Made by a program: the position numbers and the translations under genes. Under the pieces are notes generated by a model, which did not search any database, had not been told where the DNA came from, and saw nothing but the letters and a program-made list of their open reading frames with translations. Positions 30,768 through 38,821 of a stretch of 64,000 bases of DNA are shown here, piece by piece. Positions within the stretch are counted from its first letter, which is position 1. The number at the start of each line of letters is the position of its first letter. The DNA comes from DATCJA01 sp963734635 (GTDB taxonomy: Bacteria; Acidobacteriota; Vicinamibacteria; Vicinamibacterales; UBA2999), in assembly GCA_963734635.1 (NCBI GenBank), contig CAVTIA010000002.1, forward strand, positions 372,001-436,000. The letters are read 5' to 3'.

Positions 30768-31880
30768 TCAGAGGAGTCGTCCCACGAGAAAGCCGCCAGC
30801 TGCCAGCGATACCCATCGCGCGGTGCGCGGTCGGACGTGCTTCAGGCGGTTCCAATGCCAGGCGAGCCCGATCATCGCCGTCACGACCGCGAAAACCGCA
30901 ACGACCGTGGGAAGCGGGGTCGAGTCGCCCACCGTAGAACCGTGCGAGTCCGGGATTCCAGATCGAGCCGTACACGATGCAGAGGTGCACGAAATAAACG
31001 ACGAGCGATTCCTGGGCAACAGCACCGAATACGTGCGGGAGGTGCGAGACGTGCCGGCTGACGATGGCGATGAGCCCCAGGATGAGGCCGCACACCCCCG
31101 TGCGGATCGCGACGTCGCCGGGGATGCCGCTCCACACGACCATGCCCGCCACGATGAGCAGCGACCCCGGCGCCAGCATGCCCCAGCGCGCAAACGAAAC
31201 CAGGTGCGCCGCGCCCCACCGCGCGTATAGCAGTCCCGCGGCGGCGCCGACGAACACGTACGCCGCCCATGGAAACAGCGGAAACAGCGACCCGGTTGCG
31301 GGTGAGAAATACGCCGCGAGCGGCAACGGCATCAGCATCGTCCAGTCGGTCTGCCACGCCGCGGGGGACGCCGCGATGAGCGTCACCGCGGCCGCGAATG
31401 CCGCCACCATGAAGACACGTCGCGTGCGCGCGACGAGGACCAGCAGCTGCAGCACGATGAGCGTCACACCGATGAGTTGCAGCACGTCCACGGCCGTGAA
31501 CGATTGCCATTGAGCCTCGAGTCGTTGCTGTGAGCTCCGAGAAGTGCAGTACCGGGAAATGCAGCCCGTAGCCGAGAACGACAAAGAGCGCAAATCGCCG
31601 CAGACGCTTCACGATCGTTCCTGACAGGCGCAAATGCTGCGACCAGTGGCGCGTCGTCGCAATGCTGAACGCGAATCCGGCCAGCAGGAGGAACAACGCC
31701 GACGTGAGCCCACGCTGAAACATCCAGACGTCGAACCACCGGCCTGCCCGATAGTCGTCTGGCGAGCAGCGCACTGGATGTGTGCCCTGCGACCATCAGC
31801 ACGACCGCAAGCGCGCGCGCAAGGTCGATGAAGATGACTCGATGGGCGTGAACAGAAGGATAAGAAGACCTGTCGTGCAC
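30768..31880 (-). CDS. DUF1624/heparan-glucosaminide acetyltransferase-like membrane protein, frameshifted
   Basis: About 370 residues of a multi-pass membrane acyltransferase. The N-terminus FIDLARALAVVLMVAGHTSS carries the R-x-x-A...GHT motif of the HGSNAT/DUF1624 catalytic domain. Helices follow: TSALFLLLAGFAFSIATTRH, RRFALFVVLGYGLHFPVLHF, VLQLIGVTLIVLQLLVLVA, QESLVVYFVHLCIVYGSIWN. Indels near 31780, 31535 and 30925 break the frame; the corrected C-terminus is VFAVVTAMIGLAWHWNRLKH ending at 30768. The family moves acyl groups across membranes onto sugars. The acceptor here is unknown. Confidence 0.7.
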
Positions 31881-32146
31881 GCTTCTACCTTCTCAGTTCT
31901 CCGTTCGTGTTCACGTTCGACGAGCGTCGGAAGATTGAACACGGAACCGAACCTGCCCGCCTACGCGCGAAGCGCTCCGGCGAGGCCTCGCGGGGCGGTC
32001 CGCAGTTGCGGACCGCCTAACCAGCGCTGCTTCGTCGGGTCGCAAGGCGACCCGACATTGGCGGAGGCGGGAACACGAACCGAGAACTGAGCACATAGAA
32101 GCGTGAACGACGGACAAGCACTTGGACGTGAACGACCAGTTCACGT
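31881..32146. repeat. Nested palindrome island
   Basis: No gene. Outer imperfect inverted arms of 24 bases (31892-31915 and 32068-32091, reading CTCAGTTCTC and GAGAACTGAG at their ends) enclose two strong hairpins. The first is GGCGGTCCGCA-GTT-GCGGACCGCC near 31993-32017; the second is GTCGGGTCGC/GCGACCCGAC near 32034-32056. The right flank repeats GTGAACGAC words. Confidence 0.65.
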
Positions 32147-32980
32147 TCAGTGCGTCATTGCGTACAGGAGGACGTTGATGCCGAGCGCGTAGCCGTTGGG
32201 CGAGAACTGATAGAAGAAGGCGGCGTCCTCCCCTTCGCGCTCCCACGAATCGGCGACGTCGGTGTTGTGGGTCATGACCACCATGATGCGGCCGTGCGAA
32301 TCGCGAATCGCGCGGAAATGCGCTTCGCGGCTGTCGTCACCTCGCTCGGACGTCTCGCGACCGCGCGTGCGGCGCCAGAACCCGATGTTGGTGATTTGCG
32401 GGATGCTGGATACGACGAACTGACTGCTGAAGATTGGATCGGTGAGTGGAACGTCCTCGATCGGATATTCCGAAGGCGGCAGCACCTTTGCCAACTCGCG
32501 CGTCCACTGTTGCCAGGCGAGGGTCCCCCAGAAGTCGTCCACCCAGAGAAACCCACCCTTGAGCAGGTACAGTCGCAGCTGCTCGGCCTCCGGCAGCGAC
32601 TCAGGCCAATCGTCCCGACGTCGGATGCCATCGTGAACGGACACTCGAAGAGCGCATCGTCAGTGAGCCGAACGACATAGTGCATCGGCTCACGCGCGCG
32701 CTCGAAAGGGACCGGCGTCTTTGTCAGCTCCGACAGACGGATCATCAGATTGATCTCGCCGTACGGGTAGTCGGTGCGCCATCCGCCGCCCGACGGCTCG
32801 CGCCGCACGCTCGTGTACAGCAGGCGGCAGAAGGAGAAGGCCCGGTCCTTGCGAAGCGGCGGGAGGACGCATCGGCGCCATGTTGCTGTCGCCACGAAAC
32901 CCGAAATCGAACTGCGCGTACGCGGCAACCGCCGACAGCAGCAGCACGCCGACGACCGCCCACGCGCGAACCTTTGACAA
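32147..32980 (-). CDS. DUF4159 domain exported protein C, frameshifted
   Basis: About 277 residues, paralogous to protein B. A TTG start at 32980 gives the signal peptide WAVVGVLLLSAVAAYAQ; the start is uncertain. Indels near 32860 and 32625 break the frame. Blocks read CRLLYTSVRREPSGGGW, YPYGEINLMIRLSELTKT, LTDDALFECPFTMASDVG, LRLYLLKGGFLWVDDFWGT, MVVMTHNTDVADSWEREGED and end FSPNGYALGINVLLYAMTH. It sits one gene upstream of the MoxR operon on the same strand, separated by the acyltransferase, so it may belong to the same system. Confidence 0.75.
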
Positions 32981-33001
32981 CCAGTCCGCCCTTTGACCTC
33001 G

Positions 33002-33403
33002 CTACCCAACAATCCGAACGCCAGCCCGATCAGAGTAAACCGTCACAGCATGATACCCGCCGTTGATGGCAATGAGGGCGATTGGCTTGCGTTCGAAGAG
33101 ATAGTTCGTCGCCAGCGCCGTTGCTACCCAGAATAGCCCCGCCGCGGCGCCGAGTACCACGGCGAACGCACGACCCGGATTCGGACCAAGGTACAGCCCG
33201 AAGACGTAAGACGCAATCAGGCCGAGCACGAACGTGATCCCGTAGGCCACGCGGCCGGTCTGAAATCGCGCCGGATATCGCTCCGGAGTGGTCCCCACGG
33301 CTGTCATCCACGCTCTACCGAACAGCGGCCCGTACCACAGAGCGCCGAGGGCGAATCCTGCCAGCGTGGCGACGAGCGTGGCAGTGAGCGAAACTGTCGG
33401 CAT
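33002..33403 (-). CDS. DUF1761 membrane protein
   Basis: About 133 residues with four helices (LVATLAGFALGALWYGPLF, YGITFVLGLIASYVFGLYLG, AFAVVLGAAAGLFWVATALA and a C-terminal one). GALWYGPLFGRAW is the DUF1761 hallmark. The ATG 33403 follows GGGGGA. An indel near 33040 probably alters the C-terminus: the other frame reads HAVTVTLIGLAFGLLG, the usual fourth helix. Function unknown. Confidence 0.75.
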   Translation of the reverse strand: MPTVSLTATLVATLAGFALGALWYGPLFGRAWMTAVGTTPERYPARFQTGRVAYGITFVLGLIASYVFGLYLGPNPGRAFAVVLGAAAGLFWVATALATNYLFERKPIALIAINGGYHAVTVYSDRAGVRIVG

Positions 33404-33463
33404 TCGTCCCCCAAACCGTACGGCCCGGCGTACGCCTGCCCGCGCAAACACATCAATGAGCTC

Positions 33464-33495
33464 GTACGTAGTGTCCGGCTTTAACCGGACTACGC
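33464..33495. repeat. REP-like palindrome, GTCCGGC family, divergent position
   Basis: TACGTAGT precedes GTCCGGCT and ACCGGAC (33473-33490), so the GTAG head lies 5' of the stem on the plus strand. One base in the stem is changed. It lies between divergent genes (DUF1761 and M49), so it cannot be a simple terminator. Confidence 0.8.
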
Positions 33496-33510
33496 CACGG
33501 TGGCGGATCT

Positions 33511-33527
33511 TAGGCTAAATTGACCTC
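33511..33527 (+). promoter_or_regulatory. TAGGCTAAA box before M49 gene
   Basis: TAGGCTAAA (33511-33519) is identical to the box before the permease at 2143. If TAGGCT is a -10 element, the transcript would begin within a few bases of the ATG at 33528. Inference only. Confidence 0.3.
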
Positions 33528-35578
33528 ATGGCTTTCCGACGATTCGCTCTCATCCTCCTCGTCGCCGCGACCAGCACGGGCTGCTCCGGCCCATCGGGAG
33601 AACAACCGGCATCGCGCGTCGCAACGCAACGGCGGTGCCACCGCGCCGACTGAGCGGAAGTACCTGCTCGAGCGTGTTGACGACGCGGCTGTCGTGCAGC
33701 TGTACGCGGACGGCTTCTCGTCGCTGCCGCTGCGCGAGAAGACGTTGATCTGGCATCTGTACCAGGCGGCGCTCGCCGGACGCGACATCTACATCGATCA
33801 GAAGCATCGCGACGCTCTCGAGATGCGCAGCGTGATCGAGCAGATCGTCGCCCACCCGCAGGGAGTCGACTCGGCGACGCTGCGCGAGATCCAGCGATAC
33901 ACGAAGCTCTTCTGGATCAACAACGGACCGTACAACAACCTGACTGCGCGCAAGTTCGTGCTGATGCTGACGCCGCAGGCAGTTGAGTGCCGCCGTAAAG
34001 GCGGCGTCTTCGGCAGGCGCAACGTTTGCCACACGTCCGGGCGAATCCGTCGATCAGATGCTTGGACGCCTCGGCCCGATGTTCTTCGACGCGAATGTCG
34101 ACCCGATCGTCACAAACAAGACGCCCGGACCAGGAAAAGACATTCTGACCGCCAGCGCCAACAACCTCTACTCGGGCGTCAGCCATGTCCGACCTCAAGG
34201 GGTTCAACGAACACTATGGTCTGAATTCACGCCTCGTGAAGCGGGACGGGCGTCTCGTCGAAGAGGTCTACAAGATCGACGGCCGTTACGCGGCTCAGAT
34301 CGGCGACGATCGTGAAGCACCTCGAAGCCGCAATTCCGTTCGCGTCCGCAACGATGGCCACAGCGCTGCGTGCGCTCATTCAGTGGTACCGCACCGGCGA
34401 GGACGCGGATCGCGCCAAGTACGACATCGCCTGGGTGGCGGACAAGGACTCCCCGGTCGACACCATCAACGGCTTCATCGAGGTCTACATGGACGCGCGC
34501 GGCATCAAGGGCTCATGGGAGGCGCTCGTCTTTTACGTCAACCAGGACAAGACCGGCCGCATCCGGACTCTGGCCGACAACGCTCAATGGTTCGAGGACC
34601 GGATGCCGTGGAACCCCGCGTACCGCAAGCCCACAGCGACCGGCATCGTCGCGAATGCGATCGACGTTGTCGTAGAGACGGGCGATTCGGGTCCCGTGAC
34701 GCCGGTAGGGATCAACCTGCCGAACGACCAGAAGATTCGCGAACAGTACGGCAGCAAGTCGATCTCTCTGACGAACGTTCGTGACGCGTACGACAATTCG
34801 ACACCGAGCTCGATGACCAGCGAGTTCGCGTGGTCGCCGGAGGAAAGCTGCACGCGGCGAGAAATTCGGTCCGCTCGCCGCCGAGCTGCTGACCGACATG
34901 CACGAAGTCATCGGGCACGCCTCAGGACGTCAGAAGGATGGCCTGTCCGGCACTCCGCAGGAGCTGATCAAGGAACACTTTTCCGCCCTCGAGGAGGGGC
35001 GCGCCGACCTGATCGCTCTGTACTTCCTGCCCGATCCGAAGCTCGCGGAGCTCGGCATCCTGCCCGCAGCCGACCAGGACGCAATTGTCCGCGCCGAGTA
35101 CGAGGCGTATACGCGGAACGCCCTGGTTCAACTTCGCCGAGTCCGGGAAGGCACGCAGATTGAGGAAGACCACATGCGGAATCGCCAGATGGTCATCGGC
35201 TGGTTGATGGCCAACACCAAGGCCATCGAGGAACGGACGCGCGACGGCAAGCGTTACCTGGTCATGGTCGACCCGGTTGCGTTCCGCGAGGGTGTCGGTC
35301 GCCTGCTGGCAGAAGTGCAACGCATCAAGTCCGAGGGCGATGCTGCAGCCGCAGCGAGACTGTTCGACAGCTATGGCATCCATTTCGATCCAAAGGTGCG
35401 TGACGAGGTGGTGAAGCGGGTGGACGCCCTCAACCTCCCGTCCTACACGGGCTTCGTCATGCCGAAGCTCACACCGATAACCGGCGCCGACGGGAAAATC
35501 ACCGACGTGACGATCTCCTATCCGATGGATCTGACGAGGCAGATGTTGGAGTACTCGGGCGTAGTTGGTGGTCGGTAG
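33528..35578 (+). CDS. Peptidase M49 (dipeptidyl-peptidase III-like) lipoprotein, multiple frameshifts
   Basis: About 683 codons read across five or more indels (near 33620, 33990, 34180, 34310 and 34850). A lipoprotein signal (ALILLVAATSTGC) starts the protein. The zinc motif HEVIGH (34901-34918) is the M49 HExxGH hexapeptide and EEGRADLIALY is the second motif EExxAD. Other family text is LYQAALAGRDIYIDQKH, KLFWINNGPYNN and YKIDGRYAAQIG. M49 enzymes release dipeptides from oligopeptide N-termini. The C-terminus MLEYSGVVGGR runs into a GGTAGTTGG word island, so its last residues may be repeat-derived. Confidence 0.8.
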
Positions 35579-35754
35579 TTGGGGGTTGGGGAGCACGAGC
35601 TCTCCACGCGCAAGCGCTTCTCGGGCGAGCGCAATATGCGCCGCGCGATAAGGCGTCCGGCGATTCACGTAATCGTCGACGACGTCATAGAACAGTAAGT
35701 AGTGCATTGTTGGGCTTTCGGCTGTCGGCTTTGGGCCTTGTGACTTGAGTCTTG
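35579..35754. repeat. Word-repeat island with embedded gene relic
   Basis: GGTAGTTGG/GGGGTTGGGG words (35565-35592) and GGCTTTCGGCTGTCGGCTTTGGGC words (35713-35740) flank a broken YCII gene. The M49 stop lies within the left word block. Confidence 0.55.
35591..35707 (-). pseudogene. Truncated YCII-domain gene relic
   Basis: An ATG at 35707 begins MHYLLFYDVVDDYVNRRTPY, continuing ALAREALARGELVL, which is a typical start of a YCII-related small protein. After 39 residues the similarity stops exactly at the word repeat (PNPQLPTTNY is repeat-encoded). The rest of the domain is missing, so this is a 5' fragment. Confidence 0.65.
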
Positions 35755-36312
35755 CTACGAGGGCCACAGCCAGCCGAACGTCCCGCCGGTCAGCAGCCCA
35801 TAAATGAGCGAATCGATGTTCGACCTGATCGTCGTGGTCCACTTGCGTCTGTACCAGATCGAGTGCTCCCAGAGCGCCAGGCCGTAGCCGACAAACGCAA
35901 CCGTCGCCGAAAACCGGAAGACTTCCAGATAGGCCGCGCCTGCCGGCAACGCGCGGCTCGTCAGGTACGCCGCGAAGACGCCAACAACAACGCAGAATAC
36001 GAACCACTGAGCAAGCTGGTTGCCCATCCGGAGATCGCCGGCGGGAAAGACCGTCATCATCACGACGGGACCCTTCTTGTGCTTGGCGACGAACTCAGGA
36101 TCTCGCGCGCCGAGCCGGCCCGGGCACGGCAGCATGTAATCCCCCGGCGGAATCGAGAATCCGCGCAGCGCATCCATCACCCCGTCCTCGGAGGGTGCGC
36201 GGCCGTAGTCGGCCGCGTGGTACCCGATAAACATGTGAATGACGAAGCTGGCGAAAAAGACCAGGACGGCGGAGATCAGAATGGGAAGCCACAGGGAGGT
36301 CAGTGACACCAT
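35755..36312 (-). CDS. Conserved integral membrane protein of unknown function
   Basis: The 185-residue protein has four predicted helices (LWLPILISAVLVFFASFVIH, AQWFVFCVVVGVFAAYLT, VFRFSATVAFVGYGLALWEH, SLIYGLLTGGTFGWLW). Between helices 1 and 2 a soluble loop reads FSIPPGDYMLPCPGR and KGPVVMMTVFPAG. I recognise the pattern only as an unnamed family. It lies downstream of the M28/DUF411 pair, beyond a triple REP cluster. Confidence 0.75.
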   Translation of the reverse strand: MVSLTSLWLPILISAVLVFFASFVIHMFIGYHAADYGRAPSEDGVMDALRGFSIPPGDYMLPCPGRLGARDPEFVAKHKKGPVVMMTVFPAGDLRMGNQLAQWFVFCVVVGVFAAYLTSRALPAGAAYLEVFRFSATVAFVGYGLALWEHSIWYRRKWTTTIRSNIDSLIYGLLTGGTFGWLWPS

Positions 36313-36332
36313 CGGGAACTCCTGTGTCGATC

Positions 36333-36360
36333 GCGCAGGCTAAAGCCTGCGCGCTACGTG
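36333..36360. repeat. REP-like palindrome, GCGCAGGC family, copy A
   Basis: Perfect 8-bp stem GCGCAGGC/GCCTGCGC with TAAA loop (36333-36352), then G and CTACGTG. On the minus strand this reads GTAG followed by the hairpin. Confidence 0.85.
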
Positions 36361-36373
36361 TCCAAGGGTTTGT

Positions 36374-36404
36374 GCGCAGGCTAAAGCCTGCGCCCTACGT
36401 GTCC
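36374..36404. repeat. REP-like palindrome, GCGCAGGC family, copy B
   Basis: Same stem and TAAA loop (36374-36393), then C and CTACGTGTCC. Same orientation as copy A; the two copies share the downstream GTGTCCA, so the repeating unit is about 41 bases. Confidence 0.85.
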
Positions 36405-36412
36405 AGGCCGTT

Positions 36413-36437
36413 GTAGAGCGCAGGCTTCAGCCTGCGC
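36413..36437. repeat. REP-like palindrome, GCGCAGGC family, copy C (inverted)
   Basis: GTAG at 36413-36416 precedes GCGCAGGC-TTCA-GCCTGCGC (36418-36437). It is opposite in orientation to copies A and B, giving a REP/inverted-REP arrangement like a mosaic BIME element. Confidence 0.85.
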
Positions 36438-36445
36438 GCCGGCAA

Positions 36446-36898
36446 TCAGTGTGACGCAAAGACTTTGAGCTGCCCCTGCTTGTCGAACGTGAGCACGTCA
36501 TAGGCCTGCGGCTTCACGTTCGGGACTTCCATGCCTGGCGAGCCGATCGGCATGCCGGGAACCGCGAGTCCGACCACTGCGGGCCGTTCCTTGAGCAGTC
36601 GCTGCACGTCCGCAGCCGGAACGTGGCCTTCGATCACATAGCCGTCGACGACGGCCGTGTGGCACGACTGCGCACGCGCCGGGATTCGGTGCTGTGCTTT
36701 GATCGCGGCGACGTCGTCGGTTTCGGTGACCTGCGTCCTGAAGCCGTGCTGTTGCAGGTGCTTCACCCAATTGGCGCAGCAGCCGCACGTCGGCGACTTA
36801 TATACCTGCACCGTGGACGCGGGCCGCTGAGCGCGAGCCGGTCCGATTGAGAAAACGAGCGCTCCCAGAAGTGCGGCCAAATAAATATGCCGTGTCAT
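36446..36898 (-). CDS. DUF411 metal-binding protein
   Basis: The 150-residue protein has a signal peptide (YLAALLGALVFSIGPARAQ) and a DUF411 domain: VYKSPTCGCCANWVKHL carries the Cys cluster, and SCHTAVVDGYVIEGHVPA and VGLAVPGMPIGSPGME are the other conserved blocks. DUF411 proteins are linked to copper or other metal handling outside the cytoplasm. ATG 36898 follows GAGG and lies ten bases after the M28 peptidase stop; the two are probably one transcript. Confidence 0.88.
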   Translation of the reverse strand: MTRHIYLAALLGALVFSIGPARAQRPASTVQVYKSPTCGCCANWVKHLQQHGFRTQVTETDDVAAIKAQHRIPARAQSCHTAVVDGYVIEGHVPAADVQRLLKERPAVVGLAVPGMPIGSPGMEVPNVKPQAYDVLTFDKQGQLKVFASH

Positions 36899-36908
36899 GT
36901 GTGGAACC

Positions 36909-38594
36909 TCATGGATTGGTCGCGCCGGTCTGTACCGCAGGCGTCTGCGGCGCCTGCTGCTGTGGCTGCGGCGGCGGCTGTTGCTGCCCCGGCCGGCGCG
37001 GCATCTCCTCTGCCGTAAAACGCGGCAACTGCTCATCACGCGTCGCGAGGTGGTATACCGCCGCGGCAATCGCGATAGCAGACTTCTTTACGTCATCTTC
37101 GACGATCCGTTCGTAGGTGTCGAGGTTTGTGTGCCACGAATATGACTGATACTCGATTGGGTCCTGCATGACGTTAATGCCGGGCAGTCCTGCCTCGTTG
37201 AATGAGGTCGAGTCGGTACCGCCGCGCTGCCGGCTGCGCGTCGTCGTGGCGCCCAGTACTCCGAGATCGCTCAGTGGCGCGAGGGCCTCGCGGAGAACGA
37301 CGCCCGCCGAGGGAGGACCGAATACAGTCATCGCACGCGCACGGCCCGTCCCCGTATCGATGTTGATGTAGCCGGCGAACTTCGTGTACTCCGGTTTCTG
37401 CTGCTCGAACATGCCAAAGTGATCGCGCACGTAGGCCTGCGATCCGTACAACCCCTGTTCCTCGCCGCTCCAGAGCGCCACTCGCACGGTCCGGCGCGGC
37501 TTCGCCCCGATTGCCATCAGGATTCTCGCCGCCTCCATCGTCACCGCGCATCCGATTGCATTGTCAGTGGCGCCGGTCCCTGCGTGCCACGAATCGAGAT
37601 GACCGCCGAGCATAACCACCTCGTCAGCCTTGTCGGTACCAGGAATTTCGGCGACAACGTTGTATGCGGTCCGTCCTTCGGGATGGATCTGATTGACGAT
37701 ATCGAACTCGAGTTCGACCGGGCGCTTGTCCGAAAGCAGCCGCCAGATGCGGCCGTAGTCCTCGTTGCGCATGACAACCGTCGGCGGCGCTTTCGCCAAG
37801 TCGAAGTTCATGTCCTGCGCAATGCCGGCACGACCGAACGCGCGAATCTGGCCGTGATCGCGGCCGGCGTCGTTGACACGCACCCGCGCTCCGTTGGCGA
37901 CGAGAAACTGATTCAGCTGCTCCTGGATCTGGTTGTTCGTCAACGGCTGCGGTTGACCGTTGCCCTGGTTATTCTGCTGATTCTGCTGCTGTTGCTGCTG
38001 CGGACCCTGAGCCGGCGTCTGATTCAACTGCGAGAGCACGTCCGCATCCTCGCGACGCAGAGCCGGCGGGTTGAACGTCACAAACACCTGCTGGGGAGCG
38101 CCGACCAAAACGACCTTGCCGTTGACAGCGGCCTTGAGCCCGTCGAAATAGGCAGTGAGCGTCTCGCGAGTTGGTCGCTCCGGCAGGATCATCTGCATCG
38201 CCTGGCCGCGCGCCACCCCACTCGTGCCGGGCGTCCACGCCAGAGCCTCCACGACGAGCGCATCCTTCACAGGAGAAACGATGTGTGCGGACAGCCGCTC
38301 GTTCGTCCACCCGGGCTTCCCCCAGTCCCACGGCTCCAGATGTCCGTTCTTCATCCCCCACGCGTGCATCTGCTCGATCGCCCATTCGCCAGCGGCCTTG
38401 AGGTTGGGCGAACCCGTGAGCCGCGGACCATAGACGTCGGTCAACATGTGAAGCGTCTGGAGGATTTTGGAGTTGCCGATCGCTTCCTGCCGAATCTTCC
38501 AGTAGACGCCCTGATCGATGCGTTCCTGGGCGGCGACAGAGGCAACCGTTACGACGCCGATGAGCGCGAGCAGCAGATAAGAACGCCTTCTCAT
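36909..38594 (-). CDS. M28 family zinc aminopeptidase, exported
   Basis: The 561-residue protein has a signal peptide (SYLLLALIGVVTVASVAAQ), a PA-like inserted domain (HIVSPVKDALVVEALAWTPG) and an M28 peptidase domain. Zinc-site residues are visible: GGHLDSWHAGTGATDNA (His, Asp), WSGEEQGLYGS (catalytic Glu and ligand Glu), INIDTGTG (Asp) and SYSWHTNLDTYE (His). A Gln/Asn-rich segment interrupts the insert domain, and the C-terminus is Pro/Gln-rich. It should release N-terminal amino acids in the periplasm or outside. Start at 38594 precedes the signal peptide directly. Confidence 0.92.
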   Translation of the reverse strand: MRRRSYLLLALIGVVTVASVAAQERIDQGVYWKIRQEAIGNSKILQTLHMLTDVYGPRLTGSPNLKAAGEWAIEQMHAWGMKNGHLEPWDWGKPGWTNERLSAHIVSPVKDALVVEALAWTPGTSGVARGQAMQMILPERPTRETLTAYFDGLKAAVNGKVVLVGAPQQVFVTFNPPALRREDADVLSQLNQTPAQGPQQQQQQNQQNNQGNGQPQPLTNNQIQEQLNQFLVANGARVRVNDAGRDHGQIRAFGRAGIAQDMNFDLAKAPPTVVMRNEDYGRIWRLLSDKRPVELEFDIVNQIHPEGRTAYNVVAEIPGTDKADEVVMLGGHLDSWHAGTGATDNAIGCAVTMEAARILMAIGAKPRRTVRVALWSGEEQGLYGSQAYVRDHFGMFEQQKPEYTKFAGYINIDTGTGRARAMTVFGPPSAGVVLREALAPLSDLGVLGATTTRSRQRGGTDSTSFNEAGLPGINVMQDPIEYQSYSWHTNLDTYERIVEDDVKKSAIAIAAAVYHLATRDEQLPRFTAEEMPRRPGQQQPPPQPQQQAPQTPAVQTGATNP

Positions 38595-38681
38595 GTCATG
38601 TGCCTCGACTGGCGTGAATGCTAACACGGCCGTACGAGGGTGCCGCGCGCCTGATTTGAGATGCGCCGGATTGGACAAGGA

Positions 38682-38703
38682 AGGCGGGTCGTCGGACCCG
38701 CCT
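38682..38703. terminator. Hairpin upstream of M28 gene
   Basis: A 9-bp stem AGGCGGGTC/GACCCGCCT with GTCG loop, between the sulfatase stop (38822) and the M28 start on the minus strand. It can end sulfatase transcription. The stem resembles that at 12034. No other feature is seen in 38595-38821. Confidence 0.45.
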
Positions 38704-38821
38704 GGTGGTATGTAGGGCCGATTCTCTTGGAGCTACCGCTCGGTACGATGGGGCGACGTTAGTGGTCGTTTACGTCAACGGCCGATGGCGACCCGCGGCA
38801 CGAACGGCAGCGTCGTGATCG

